Below, one piece after another: positions 35,080 to 44,600 of a stretch of 64,000 nucleotides of DNA. This DNA is from Laceyella sediminis. GTDB lineage: Bacteria; Bacillota; Bacilli; Thermoactinomycetales; Thermoactinomycetaceae. The DNA is taken from the NCBI RefSeq assembly GCF_003003125.1, contig NZ_PVTZ01000002.1, positions 124,001 to 188,000 on the forward strand, written 5' to 3'. The notes under the pieces are model-generated. The model saw only the letters and a list, made by a program, of their open reading frames with translations, was not told the origin of the DNA and did not search any database. Numbering within the stretch: the first letter of the stretch is position 1; each line of letters opens with the position of its first letter. A program made the translations under genes and the position numbers.

Positions 35080-36816
35080 TCAACCTTTTTTATTTTGTGG
35101 CGTGTACCGCATCACCACATGGTAGGGACGATCCGGTACATTGCCGTCGTAATCGCTAATGCAGATCCGATATCTTCCCGGACGCACCCTAACCCGAATT
35201 TCTTCATGCTCCCCTTCGTCCCCCTGGTCTTCTTGCACATCCATACGCCCCGCAAAAGGATGTTGCAATACGGGGTCAAACCGCGGAGTCAACGGCCGCA
35301 CTTCGAGCGTGAGTCGACCTGGCTCGGCGATCCGCAATTCCAACCAATCCCGGTCGTTATGCCGATCCATGGTACCCTCAATGATCTGAATTCCCGGCCT
35401 GACAGAAATTACCGCTGCTTGGTCGGCATCATCGTTGGGCTCCATCGCATCGGGACCAAGGCGAGCTTGGCTGATCAAGCGATAATGCGCCTCCCTTTCA
35501 TCCAGTCCTTCCACTCCGATCTGTACATGGCCCGCCCCCACCGGGAACCGCACGTCTCCTTGCCGGGAGATTCGCCTGCGGCTGAGCGTGCGCCCCCGCT
35601 CATCGTACGCTTCTAGCAACAACTCGGAAGCCGGCCCTAGCACAGACACTTGCAGTTCCAACCATCCTTTTTCATGGATTGGTTGCTCAAATATATCCGG
35701 ATCGCCGCGCCGGCTCACTCCGTACACTTCTAAGCCACTAGCGATGGGCTTAGCTTCCTCCTTGCGGTCATTCGGCTCATAGGGATCCGGATGCAATGTC
35801 CCGCGAATCGCTTGAGCGGCATCTACCTGCCCGTAGCCCATCTGCTCATCCCAACGCCAAGCGGAAGAAGGAGTACGGCGGGCGGTCTGCATCAAGTGTC
35901 GCCTCACATCTGCCGGTGTGTATTCGGGATGCAATTGCCATACCAAGGCTGCGACGGCAGCCACTTGCGGAGCGGCAAACGAAGTTCCATTCTGCATGAG
36001 CGGATTTTCTTCGGGTGTCAAGCGAATATTTTCCCCCGGCGCGACCAAGTCAATTCCCGGCCCCCAATTGGACGTGGGATCGTGCCGGCCGTCCTGGGTG
36101 GCAGCCCCTACCGCCAACACGGTGGGATAAGCCGCCGGAAAGTACAACGGGTGATCAAATGCCAGGCGCCCCTGTTCATCATACTTGGCGTTGCCCACCG
36201 CCGCTACGATCAACACACCTTGCTGCTCCGCCTCAGCGACAGCCTCAGCCAACGCTGGGTGGTGACGCCAACTCCCTTGAGCCAACACGATAATCCGGGC
36301 CTTACGTGAGATCGCCTCTCGGATGCCGGCAATGGTGCGGCTCATTTGGCCATCACTGCCATCTTCCATCACTTTGACCGGCATGATCCGGCCTTTTCCC
36401 ATGGGCGTTCGCCATTGTCCCGCCCCCCACACGGAAGCGATTACTCCTGCCACTTTCGTTCCATGACCCATCCGGTCGTGAGGTGGTTCATCCGGGAAAC
36501 GAAGATTGACTCCAGGTACCAAATAGGATCGCAACAGGGGATGCTGCAAGTCGACTCCTGTGTCCACGACCGCTACTACCAACGGGTCCGTCCCCAACGA
36601 ACCACTTCGCCGCATGAACGCTTGCCATGCCTCCGGCGCTTTGATCTGATCCAGAAACGAAAGCCGAAACGCATCGGGTTCTTGCGCCGGCAACGGCTCT
36701 CGCTGACCTGCCTGCTCCCGCGCCCGTTCTGATCCGCCAGATGAAACAGAGCCCATGACAAATACAATCGCAAAGATCGATCCCGCAAGCATTCGGACAA
36801 ATATCATCGCTCTCAC
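35080..36816 (-). CDS. Secreted subtilisin-family serine protease
   Basis: About 578 residues. Signal or anchor helix (MIFVRMLAGSIFAIVFVMGSV), then an S8 catalytic domain with Asp in AVVDTGVDLQHP, His in GHGTKVAGVIASV and Ser in NGTSFAAPQVAAVAALVWQ. Two C-terminal repeats follow, each introduced by EPND (PYEPNDRKEEAKPI, AMEPNDDADQAAVI), resembling pre-peptidase C-terminal beta domains. No long propeptide is obvious. The start is GTG 36816 after AGGA, or ATG 36807 after GGTGAG. Likely extracellular protein degradation or surface processing. Confidence 0.88.
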   Translation of the reverse strand: MRAMIFVRMLAGSIFAIVFVMGSVSSGGSERAREQAGQREPLPAQEPDAFRLSFLDQIKAPEAWQAFMRRSGSLGTDPLVVAVVDTGVDLQHPLLRSYLVPGVNLRFPDEPPHDRMGHGTKVAGVIASVWGAGQWRTPMGKGRIMPVKVMEDGSDGQMSRTIAGIREAISRKARIIVLAQGSWRHHPALAEAVAEAEQQGVLIVAAVGNAKYDEQGRLAFDHPLYFPAAYPTVLAVGAATQDGRHDPTSNWGPGIDLVAPGENIRLTPEENPLMQNGTSFAAPQVAAVAALVWQLHPEYTPADVRRHLMQTARRTPSSAWRWDEQMGYGQVDAAQAIRGTLHPDPYEPNDRKEEAKPIASGLEVYGVSRRGDPDIFEQPIHEKGWLELQVSVLGPASELLLEAYDERGRTLSRRRISRQGDVRFPVGAGHVQIGVEGLDEREAHYRLISQARLGPDAMEPNDDADQAAVISVRPGIQIIEGTMDRHNDRDWLELRIAEPGRLTLEVRPLTPRFDPVLQHPFAGRMDVQEDQGDEGEHEEIRVRVRPGRYRICISDYDGNVPDRPYHVVMRYTPQNKKG

Positions 36817-37036
36817 CAAAAAGTCCTATTATTTTCAAAAACAGCACCACAAATTGGGTGGAATATGTCGAATAAATCCGATAGAATAATTAATTGTAAA
36901 CAGCTTTCATTATTGTTTTTCAGTTTGAATTTAATTGTTTGTAGTCTAGTAACATTCTAAATAGAAAGAAAAATATCCTTTTATTAAGAAAGACAGGAGA
37001 GGTCACTAAAACCAAACGGCAAGTGGGGATTCAAAG

Positions 37037-38095
37037 ATGCAAAGAGTAAACGACAGCCGCATTGACCGTGTCAAACAAAAACGGCGCAAAAAATGGACAT
37101 TCCGTATCATTTCCATCGTCACTGTCCTCGTGTTGGGATTCGGGCTGTACTTTGGTTCGCAAATTTGGGGCGTTTTCGCCAACAGTGGCAAAGAACTCAA
37201 AAAGTCCGACCTGCGCGATAAAGAAGTCGAAATCAAAAATGAACCGTTCACTGTGCTTTTGCTCGGAACCGACCAGCGGACAACGCGCCCCAATGATTGG
37301 CGGGCTGATGTCATGATCTTGGCCGCCATCAATCCCAAAACTAAAACGGCCAAAGTGGTAAGCGTTCCGCGCGACACCTATATCACCATCCCCAACTCCG
37401 GTGGTGTAAAAACGAAAATCAACGCGGCTGCTTACTATGGTCGCCAATCTGGTGTGGGCGATGTGGAAAACGTCCGCAAAACCCTAGAAGAATTGCTTCA
37501 TGTGCCGATCGACTACTACGCACGCATCAATTTCCAAGGGTTTGAAGACATTGTGGATGCATTGGGCGGCATCCAAGTGACTCCCAAGTTCAAATTCACC
37601 CAAGCGATGATCGGTGGAGGCTACGCCAAGTTCTACCCAGGAAACACTTACACCCTCAATGGAAAAAAAGCACTGGCTTACGTGCGGGAACGGCATGAGG
37701 ATCCCCGGGGCGATCTGGGGCGCAATGAACGGCAACGGGAAGTCGTCTCCCAACTGATCGACAAACTGGCCAGTTTCGACGGGGTAACAAAGTTTAGCGA
37801 AGTGTCGAAAGCGGTTGGCAAAAACTTCGAATACAGCTTCGATATCACCGATTTCCCAGCTCTGGTGAAGATTTACCAAGGGATTCCGAAACAGAACATC
37901 GAAACCATACAAATAAAAGTATTTGACGATAAAGTCCCTGGTTCCGGCGCAGTGTTGCGCATTCCTGAAGAAGAGAAACAACGGATCAGACAACTATTGC
38001 AAAAGCAATTGGAGTACAAGCCCAAAGAAGGGCAATTGAATAATGGGAACAGTGACGTTGACGGCACGGCAGACAGCGGGAGCGATGGCAACTAG
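37037..38095 (+). CDS. LytR-CpsA-Psr (LCP) wall-polymer ligase 1
   Basis: LCP enzymes transfer lipid-linked anionic polymers to peptidoglycan. 352 residues: short basic cytoplasmic tail, one membrane helix (about residues 20-42), then the LCP domain with LLLGTDQRTTRPNDWRADVMILAAINPKT (catalytic Asp/Arg), VVSVPRDTYI and the ALAYVRERHEDPRGDLGRNERQREV signature. The C-terminal tail is rich in Asn/Gly/Asp. ATG follows GGGGATTC. First of three tandem plus-strand paralogues, followed by its own terminator, so each may be expressed separately. Confidence 0.92.
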   Translation: MQRVNDSRIDRVKQKRRKKWTFRIISIVTVLVLGFGLYFGSQIWGVFANSGKELKKSDLRDKEVEIKNEPFTVLLLGTDQRTTRPNDWRADVMILAAINPKTKTAKVVSVPRDTYITIPNSGGVKTKINAAAYYGRQSGVGDVENVRKTLEELLHVPIDYYARINFQGFEDIVDALGGIQVTPKFKFTQAMIGGGYAKFYPGNTYTLNGKKALAYVRERHEDPRGDLGRNERQREVVSQLIDKLASFDGVTKFSEVSKAVGKNFEYSFDITDFPALVKIYQGIPKQNIETIQIKVFDDKVPGSGAVLRIPEEEKQRIRQLLQKQLEYKPKEGQLNNGNSDVDGTADSGSDGN

Positions 38096-38118
38096 GGAGG
38101 CCATCACTCCCTTTTCTT
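38095..38118 (+). terminator. Terminator after LCP 1
   Basis: GGGAG-N7-CTCCC followed by TTTTCTTTTT, immediately after the stop. Confidence 0.7.
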
Positions 38119-38300
38119 TTTCCATCCATATGCGGACAGCAACACAAATAGACGAAGCACGTTTACAAACCGCAAAACAAAGGGAATGATAACGATACGA
38201 AGGGATTTTAGTCCCGGCAGATTAGGCACAATATTCCGCCTTCTTTTATCTTATCCGAGACCCCCAGCTTCAGCAAATACCGCAAAGAGAGGTATGCGCC

Positions 38301-39329
38301 ATGAACAAAGTGGATCAGCGCCGCGCCCAGCGCAAACGGCGCAAAAAATGGTTCAAATATTTGGCCGTAGCAGTCACCCTGTTGGTGTTTGGCTTCGGCA
38401 TTTACTACGGATCACTGCTGTGGGGCGCCTTGGCCGACAGCAGCAACCGCTTGGATACCTCAGCCTTGCGGGACCAAGAAGTAAAAATCAAAGAAGACCC
38501 GTTCACCGTCTTATTGATCGGTACCGACCAACGCACCAACCGGCCCAATGATTTTAGGACCGATGTGCTGATGCTGGCCGCGATTAATCCGAAGACACAA
38601 TCCGTCCTGTTGGTCAGCATTCCCCGGGACGTCTATATGACCATCCCCAACTCCGGTGGTGTGAAAACACGCATCAACGCCGCCCCCTTCTACGGTCGGC
38701 AATCGGGGGTGGGCGTGGTGGAAAACACGCGGGAAGCCGTGCAAAATCTGCTTCACATTCCCGTCGATTATTATGCGATGATCAACTTTCAAGGGTTTGA
38801 AGACATTGTCGACTCCTTAGGCGGAATCGATGTCAACGTGAAGCAATCCTTCTCGCAAGCGATGATCGGCGGAGGCAAAGCGGTCTTCCAGCCGGGGATG
38901 ATGCACCTCAACGGCAAACAGGCCCTCGCCTACGTACGCAATCGCAAAGACGTCGCCGGTGGGGACTTCGCCCGCAATGAACGCCAGCAAGAAGTCATCG
39001 GCCTGTTGCTGGACAAATTGGTCAGCTTCGACGGCATCAGCCAATTTTCAGAGATCACATCCACTCTTGGAAAAAATTTTCAACATGGGTTCCGGATGGA
39101 CGATATCCCTGCCTTGATCAAAGTGTATCGTGAGATACCCAAACAAAACATCCATAGCATCCACATCAAAGTGGTCGACATCAAAGTCGGCAGCGCAGAT
39201 ATGCTTGACATCCCACAGCCTGAAAAAGAGCGGATTCGCAAAATGCTACAGCAACAATTGGAATATCAACCGAAAGCGGAATGGCTCGACCAAACCGATG
39301 ACAATCCCTCACCTGATGCAACAAATTAA
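38301..39329 (+). CDS. LytR-CpsA-Psr wall-polymer ligase 2
   Basis: 342 residues, same layout as its neighbour: basic start (NKVDQRRAQRKRRKKW), one membrane helix, LLIGTDQRTNRPNDFRTDVLMLAAINPKT, LVSIPRDVYM and ALAYVRNRKDVAGGDFARNERQQEV. Identity to LCP 1 is high over the whole length by eye, pointing to recent tandem duplication. ATG after AGAGAGGTATG. The 200-bp gap before it holds only a terminator and probably a promoter. Confidence 0.92.
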   Translation: MNKVDQRRAQRKRRKKWFKYLAVAVTLLVFGFGIYYGSLLWGALADSSNRLDTSALRDQEVKIKEDPFTVLLIGTDQRTNRPNDFRTDVLMLAAINPKTQSVLLVSIPRDVYMTIPNSGGVKTRINAAPFYGRQSGVGVVENTREAVQNLLHIPVDYYAMINFQGFEDIVDSLGGIDVNVKQSFSQAMIGGGKAVFQPGMMHLNGKQALAYVRNRKDVAGGDFARNERQQEVIGLLLDKLVSFDGISQFSEITSTLGKNFQHGFRMDDIPALIKVYREIPKQNIHSIHIKVVDIKVGSADMLDIPQPEKERIRKMLQQQLEYQPKAEWLDQTDDNPSPDATN

Positions 39330-39499
39330 TCACAAGAATGTCAAATTTCTTCAACGCTCTGTCCATTGCGCCTGTAAAGAATTTCACTATAATCAAGTTA
39401 TAATCTTTCCCCGTATCTAAATTCTCTGTATGCATTTTTATATATAAAATCTAAATACTAAAGTTACCTAGACCAATTCATTCATGTAAGGAGCAGACA

Positions 39500-40534
39500 A
39501 TGTCATTTGATAAACAAACAACACCCCCCCACAACAACCGCAAGCGCCTAATTCAGCGCATCGCCATCCTTCTTCTGCTTATCGTGGTTGGTGTCGGAAT
39601 ATATTTTGGCACCCAACTTTGGGGCGTCTTCGCCAAAACCGGAAAACCATTGAAAAAATCCACTTGGCGGACGGAAAAAGTGGTCCTCGAGGAAAAAGAC
39701 CCCTTCACTGTGTTGTTAATCGGTACGGACCAGCGTAGCACCGACCCTAACAATTGGCGTTCCGATGTCTTGATCTTGGCTGCTGTCAACCCCAAAACCA
39801 AGTCAATCAAATTGATTAGTATTCCCCGGGATTTCTATGTCAAGATCGCCAATACGGAAGTGAGAACCAAAATTAACGCCGCCGCAGCCTACGGTCGGAT
39901 TAAAGGGATCGGCGAAGTAGAAAATATCAGACAAACGGTAGAAAATATTTTCCATGTTCCCATTGATTATTATGCCAAAGTAAACTTCCAAGGCTTTGAA
40001 GATCTTGTCGATGCTTTAGGCGGCGTCGATGTCAATGTGAAACAGCGATTCAAGCAGCGTGCAATCGGCGGGAAAATGATTGTTTTCGAACCAGGTCCGC
40101 GCCATTTGAACGGCTCTGAGGCCTTAGCATATGTGCGCAACCGCAAATCATTTGCCGAAGGAGATTTTGCCCGCAATGAACGCCAACGGGAGGTCATCTC
40201 GCAATTGATTGACAAAATGACCAGCATCGACGGCGTTACCAAGTTCAACGAAGTCACCAAGGCAGTGGGCAATAACTTTGACCATAGCTTCCATTTCAAA
40301 GAAATCCCTTCTCTAATTAAAACATATCGGGAAATTCCCAAAGAAAGAATTGAAACCGTCACCTTTGAAGCCTATCCTAAAATGTATGCCCGCTCCGGTT
40401 CGGTCGTCATCATTCCCAAAACGGAAATCCAACGGCTTAGCCAAATTCTGCATCAACAATTGGAGTACAAGCCTGATGACGACATGATCAACAAGACCGA
40501 AGGGGAAGAGATGGAACCTCCTGCTAATCGGTGA
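39500..40534 (+). CDS. LytR-CpsA-Psr wall-polymer ligase 3
   Basis: 344 residues with a polar N-terminal tail (MSFDKQTTPPHNNRKRL), one membrane helix and the LCP core: LLIGTDQRSTDPNNWRSDVLILAAVNPKT, LISIPRDFYV and ALAYVRNRKSFAEGDFARNERQREV. It differs from the other two by a basic insertion around KQRFKQRAIGGKMIV. ATG follows AAGGAGCAG. A perfect 17-bp hairpin follows the stop, ending the LCP cluster. Confidence 0.92.
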   Translation: MSFDKQTTPPHNNRKRLIQRIAILLLLIVVGVGIYFGTQLWGVFAKTGKPLKKSTWRTEKVVLEEKDPFTVLLIGTDQRSTDPNNWRSDVLILAAVNPKTKSIKLISIPRDFYVKIANTEVRTKINAAAAYGRIKGIGEVENIRQTVENIFHVPIDYYAKVNFQGFEDLVDALGGVDVNVKQRFKQRAIGGKMIVFEPGPRHLNGSEALAYVRNRKSFAEGDFARNERQREVISQLIDKMTSIDGVTKFNEVTKAVGNNFDHSFHFKEIPSLIKTYREIPKERIETVTFEAYPKMYARSGSVVIIPKTEIQRLSQILHQQLEYKPDDDMINKTEGEEMEPPANR

Positions 40535-40583
40535 CAAAGAGAAAGCGATGGCCAGCCATCCCGGAACCATCGCTTTCTCTTTG
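40535..40583 (+). terminator. Terminator after LCP 3
   Basis: CAAAGAGAAAGCGATGG / CCATCGCTTTCTCTTTG, perfect 17-bp stem with a 15-nt loop. Confidence 0.85.
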
Positions 40584-40634
40584 GCCTGTTCGCCCAATTC
40601 CCCTATAATAAGGTGGAAGGGTGTGAAACGAACG

Positions 40635-41264
40635 ATGAAACCAGACAGCTATCTGACCATTGCCCCTTATGGGGAAACAGAAATCATCATTCAAAAATCT
40701 CGCTTCATTTGTCGTGCTAAACATGTGGCAACCGAAGCGGAAGCCGTCCAATTCGTACAGGACGTTTCCAAGAAGCATTGGGATGCGACCCATAATTGCT
40801 ACGCTTATCACATCACAGAAACCACGCAGAAATCCTCCGATGACGGTGAGCCTGCCGGAACGGCGGGAAGACCCATCCTTGAAGTGATCCACGCCAAGCA
40901 GTGTTTGTATACCGCCGTCGTCGTCACCCGCTATTTTGGCGGAATCAAGCTTGGCGCAGGAGGATTGGTGCGCGCTTACAGCCAAGGAGCCGCGGCGGCA
41001 ATTGAAGCGGCAGGGCTCGTCAAACGGATGATGCATCAACAAGTGGTAATCACATTTGATTATTCTTTCATGGGCAAAATGGAACATGAATTGCATCGAA
41101 CCGGTTATTTGTTGGAAACGCCGTCCTTTGCCGACAAAGTGAGTTGGGCCGTTTGGACGCCACTAGGCGAAGAACAAAAACTGATTGAGCAAGTAACCAA
41201 CTGGACCCACGGTCAGGCGGTACTATCGCTCGGTGAAGCCGAATATAAAGATGTACCTCTTTAA
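40635..41264 (+). CDS. YigZ/IMPACT family protein
   Basis: 209 residues: the N-terminal UPF0029 domain has the family motif DDGEPAGTAGRPILEVI and VVVTRYFGGIKLGAGGLVRAYS (about residues 75-125), followed by a small ferredoxin-like C-terminal domain. Role in translation/stress is inferred from homologues (YvyE in Bacillus, encoded next to degS/degU). ATG 40635, or GTG 40623 which has AAGGTGG at better distance. Convergent with metQ, with a shared terminator. Confidence 0.9.
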   Translation: MKPDSYLTIAPYGETEIIIQKSRFICRAKHVATEAEAVQFVQDVSKKHWDATHNCYAYHITETTQKSSDDGEPAGTAGRPILEVIHAKQCLYTAVVVTRYFGGIKLGAGGLVRAYSQGAAAAIEAAGLVKRMMHQQVVITFDYSFMGKMEHELHRTGYLLETPSFADKVSWAVWTPLGEEQKLIEQVTNWTHGQAVLSLGEAEYKDVPL

Positions 41265-41315
41265 AGACCGTCTAAGTGGGGACATTATCGCGGATTCCGC
41301 TACCGGTTAAACAGT

Positions 41316-41351
41316 GAAGAGCCACACCCTGTAAATGGGGTGTGGCTCTTC
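41316..41351. terminator. Bidirectional terminator between YigZ gene and metQ
   Basis: GAAGAGCCACACCC / GGGTGTGGCTCTTC, perfect 14-bp stem with an 8-nt loop. Confidence 0.88.
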
Positions 41352-41356
41352 CAGCT

Positions 41357-42157
41357 TTAAAACGCCGGCACGACAGACCCGTTGTACTTTTTGAGGATAA
41401 AGTCTTTTACCTTTTGCGAAGTGAGCACCTTCACCAATTTTTGAACGCGTGGATCATTTTCATTGCCTTTTTTCACTGCCAATACGTTGACGTACGGAGA
41501 ATCTTTCCCTTCAATAAACAGGGCATCTTTCAACGGATTCAGTTTTGCTTGCAAGGCATAATTGGTGTTAATCACTGCGAAATCGACTTGATCCAGCATA
41601 CGTGGCAACGTCGCGGCTTCCAGCAGCTTAAATTGCAGGTTTTTCGGATTTTCTTTGATGTTTTTCAGCGTTTTGTCACCTTCACGGTTGTCCAGCTTGA
41701 TCAAATTGTTTTGATCCAACAGAAGCAAGACGCGTGTGATTTCACTGGTTGCGTTAGGCAGAGCGACCGTGGCTCCGTTTTTCAGTTCACTGATGTTTTT
41801 GATTTTGTTGGAATACGCGCCCATTGGCTCAATGTGAACCCCAGCCACTTTCACCAAGTGATACCCTTTTTCTTTGTTGGTGGCTTCCATCCAAGGGATG
41901 TGTTGAAAGAAATTGGCGTCGATCTGCCCTTCTTCCACACTTTTATTCGGCAACACATAATCTTGGAACGCTTGGATCTTCAACTCCACTCCCTGCTTTT
42001 CCAATTCCGGTTGAACAAACTTCAGAATTTCCTCATGCGGAATTGGCGACGCCCCCACCGTCAACACTGCCGATTCATCTTTCTTACCGCAACCCACGCC
42101 AAACGCGGCGACCAATGCGACCAAGCCCGTCGCAATCCATCTTTTCATTTTCATCAT
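41357..42157 (-). CDS. metQ: Methionine ABC transporter substrate-binding lipoprotein
   Basis: 266 residues: lipoprotein signal ending FGVGC, then the NlpA/MetQ fold (LTVGASPIPHEEILKFVQPELEKQGVELKIQAFQDYVLPN, DANFFQHIPWM and VNVLAVKKGNENDPRVQKLVKVL). ATG at 42157 behind GGGAGG; three earlier in-frame ATGs overlap or precede the ribosome site. Last gene of a metN-metI-metQ operon controlled by a SAM riboswitch. Confidence 0.93.
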   Translation of the reverse strand: MMKMKRWIATGLVALVAAFGVGCGKKDESAVLTVGASPIPHEEILKFVQPELEKQGVELKIQAFQDYVLPNKSVEEGQIDANFFQHIPWMEATNKEKGYHLVKVAGVHIEPMGAYSNKIKNISELKNGATVALPNATSEITRVLLLLDQNNLIKLDNREGDKTLKNIKENPKNLQFKLLEAATLPRMLDQVDFAVINTNYALQAKLNPLKDALFIEGKDSPYVNVLAVKKGNENDPRVQKLVKVLTSQKVKDFILKKYNGSVVPAF

Positions 42158-42275
42158 TGCCATCCTCCCATGCATCATTTTATTTAATAAAATCGATCCG
42201 ATTAGGCGGATTATGTTGCGTCTACTTGCCCTGCTACGGGGAATCCCCGCTTCGAGTCCGGCTCTTACCCTTCAT

Positions 42276-42932
42276 TCACCGTTTGTCCAAGCGACGAACC
42301 AACCAATCCCCTACCATTTGAATGAGCTGCACCATCACAACCAACAGCAAACCACAAATATACAGCATACCATCATTGAACGATTGAAAGCCGTACCTAA
42401 ACGCCGCATCTCCCAAACCGCCTCCGCCAACAATCCCTGCCATCGCCGAGAAGCTGATCAAGGATACGCAAGTGACGGTCAATCCGGAGACAATGGCCGG
42501 CATCGCTTCTGGTAACAGCACTTTCCAGATAATGTTCAAACGGGAAGCCCCCATCGCTTGCGCCGCTTCAATCACCCCGCGGTCAATTTCCCTGAGAGCG
42601 GTCTCCACCATTCTGGCGTAAAAAGGTGCCGCACCAGCGATCAATGGCACAGTTGCTGCTGTGGGCCCGAGCGTGGTTCCCACCAAAAACTCCGCGACAG
42701 GAAATAAGAAAAGTACTAGGACAATAAACGGTACCGCGCGGAAGATATTCACAATCGTGCCCAACGTTCGTTGCACCCACATATTCTCCCAAAAATAACC
42801 GCGATCCGAGACGGTAAGCATCACACCCAAAGGAATTCCCAGAAGCGCGGTGAACAAAGTGGATATGCTCACCATATACAAGGTTTCCCCCAGTGCAACG
42901 GACACTTGGTTCCAATCGATACCGGTCAACAT
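42276..42932 (-). CDS. metI: Methionine ABC transporter permease
   Basis: 218-residue MetI permease with about five membrane helices. The EAA loop is visible in REIDRGVIEAAQAMGASRLNIIWKVLLPEAMPAIVSG. The ATG overlaps the end of metN by 7 bp. Works with MetN and MetQ to import methionine. Confidence 0.93.
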   Translation of the reverse strand: MLTGIDWNQVSVALGETLYMVSISTLFTALLGIPLGVMLTVSDRGYFWENMWVQRTLGTIVNIFRAVPFIVLVLFLFPVAEFLVGTTLGPTAATVPLIAGAAPFYARMVETALREIDRGVIEAAQAMGASRLNIIWKVLLPEAMPAIVSGLTVTCVSLISFSAMAGIVGGGGLGDAAFRYGFQSFNDGMLYICGLLLVVMVQLIQMVGDWLVRRLDKR

Positions 42933-43891
42933 GCCCGCTCACCTCCACACAACACTTGGCGCACGGCCTGCATCTGCGCCTCTGTCCCATCAACTCTTAC
43001 GCGCAAGCAGTCATCCTGTTCTCCTGCAATGGCCCCGCTGACAACACTGAACCGAATCCCATGCTCCTTAGCCAATGCTACCAACTTATCCGCATCACCG
43101 AGCGGCAATTCAACCACTTCCCCTGACGTGTCATCGCCTTGGGTACTAGGCTGCAGCTCTTTGACAAACTGTTTAGTCAACGCCTGTTGTGGTTGGCTAA
43201 AGATGGAGGAGACCATCCCCGTTTCCACGACCCGGCCGTTTTCCATCACCGCCATCTTGTTGCAAATCTGCCGCACCACACTCATTTCGTGCGTGATCAA
43301 CACCAAGGTGATCCCCATTTCCCGATGAATCTCCTTGAGCAGTTGCAAAATGGATGCTGTGGTTTCTGGATCTAGCGCGGATGTCGCTTCATCGCACAAG
43401 AGAATATCCGGCTCGTTGGCCAAAGCCCGTGCAATGCCAACCCGCTGTTTTTGTCCTCCGCTCAACTGGGAAGGGTAAGCGTCAGCACGTTCAGCTAGTC
43501 CTACCCGCTCCAAAAGCTGATCGACTCGCTTGCGAATCTGCTCTTTCGGCAACCCTGCCACTTCTAGCGGAAAAGCCACATTTTCGCGAACCGTCCGCGA
43601 CCAAAGCAAGTGAAAGTGTTGAAAGATCATGCCGATCTTCTGCCGTGCCTGGCGCAATTCTCTCTCTTTTAGACGGGAAATCTCTTTCCCATCTACGATG
43701 ACTTCACCCTTTGTCGGCATCTCCAGCCCGTTGATCAGTCGCAACAGCGTCGATTTGCCCGCGCCGCTATAACCTACGATGCCGAAGATGTCACCTCGGT
43801 TGATCGTCAACGTCACCCCGTCCAGCGCAGTCACGACCGAACCCCCATCGCGCGCCGGATAGGTCTTGACGACTTCTTTAATCTGAATCAT
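42926..43891 (-). CDS. metN: Methionine ABC transporter ATP-binding protein
   Basis: 321 residues: ABC domain with Walker A GYSGAGKSTLL, signature [15 protein letters not shown], Walker B ILLCDEATSALDP and H-loop LITHEMSVV. A C-terminal NIL regulatory domain (about 245-321) binds methionine and inhibits transport in homologues. ATG 43891 after AAAGGTGG; the frame extends into the riboswitch region and is not used. First gene after a SAM-I riboswitch. Confidence 0.94.
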   Translation of the reverse strand: MIQIKEVVKTYPARDGGSVVTALDGVTLTINRGDIFGIVGYSGAGKSTLLRLINGLEMPTKGEVIVDGKEISRLKERELRQARQKIGMIFQHFHLLWSRTVRENVAFPLEVAGLPKEQIRKRVDQLLERVGLAERADAYPSQLSGGQKQRVGIARALANEPDILLCDEATSALDPETTASILQLLKEIHREMGITLVLITHEMSVVRQICNKMAVMENGRVVETGMVSSIFSQPQQALTKQFVKELQPSTQGDDTSGEVVELPLGDADKLVALAKEHGIRFSVVSGAIAGEQDDCLRVRVDGTEAQMQAVRQVLCGGERAC

Positions 43892-43925
43892 TGAGGCTTC
43901 ACCACCTTTATTAAGCAATAAAAAA

Positions 43926-44087
43926 ATCCCTCTGCTCTGAAGATGGCAAGAAGGGATACGTCTATTGACACACCTTTCTCTCATCTGTCAGAACGAATCT
44001 GCAGGAATTGGCACCTTTCTGATGGATCTCAGATGGTTGCCGAGGGTTCAACGGGCCTGGTCCCTACCCCTCTCTTGATAAGAGAAT
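43926..44087 (-). promoter_or_regulatory. SAM-I (S-box) riboswitch with terminator upstream of metNIQ
   Basis: On the minus strand the conserved S-box elements appear in order: CTTATCAAGAGAGG, GGGACCAGGCCC, GAACCCTCGGCAACC, AGGTGCCAATTCC and a closing GATGAGAG that pairs with CTCTTATC (P1 ends at 44087 and 43976). A terminator follows (ATCCC...GGGAT with seven T residues, 43926-43957). SAM binding should terminate transcription before metN. Confidence 0.93.
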
Positions 44088-44369
44088 GTTGCTGTATTCA
44101 ATTATTAACATATTAACTATTGAGTTATAAATTATCATAATAAAAGACATTATGTCAATCGTTATTTATGGCTGGAAAATCTTAACCATCCACACACGGG
44201 AGCGATGTCACCTTTCATTGTTACAGGAAATGTTTTTTGTTCACGGATTTATCACATTTTTACCACGAGATTACATTTAGATAACAATACGGCTACTCCC
44301 CACTAAATCAGCGGCCGCTGGCGTATAATAAAGACAGATCCTCAAATTGAACTGCTGGAGGTGCCCAAC

Positions 44370-44480
44370 ATGGAATACACGGTTGTCGGAAAATCGTTTT
44401 GGATTGGTGTGTTGAACGCGACATGTTTAAGTATCCCATTGTGGCTTCTCTTGTACTTCGGCCTAAAGCTGATTTTTTAA
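44370..44480 (+). CDS. 36-residue single-span membrane peptide
   Basis: Found by hand: ATG at 44370 after TGGAGGTGCCC, 36 codons, TAA at 44480. The product is almost all one membrane helix with GVLNATCLSIPLWLLLYFG. A 43-residue protein at 57720 shares the G-[VI]-[LF]-N-x3-[LI]-S-[IL]-P-[LV]-W-x2-LYF pattern, so this is one of a pair. TATAATAAAGACA lies about 45 bp upstream as a -10-like element. Function unknown. The rest of 44090-44369 shows no other gene. Confidence 0.6.
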   Translation: MEYTVVGKSFWIGVLNATCLSIPLWLLLYFGLKLIF

Positions 44481-44551
44481 ATGAGGCAACATCGTTGGCG
44501 CACCATTAACAAACTGACTATATCCTGGGAAACCAGGCTGATGAGTATATA

Positions 44552-44596
44552 AAAACGGGTGGCTTTTGCTTCGATTTAGCAAAAGCCACCCGTTTT
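44552..44596. terminator. Bidirectional terminator
   Basis: AAAACGGGTGGCTTTTGCT / AGCAAAAGCCACCCGTTTT, 19-bp perfect stem, between the 36-residue gene and the phosphoglycosyl transferase. Confidence 0.92.
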
Positions 44597-44600
44597 CTCA

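Noticed and set aside
41342-42187. 281-codon plus-strand frame antisense to metQ
   Set aside because: Phe/His/Gln-rich shadow; begins inside a terminator hairpin.
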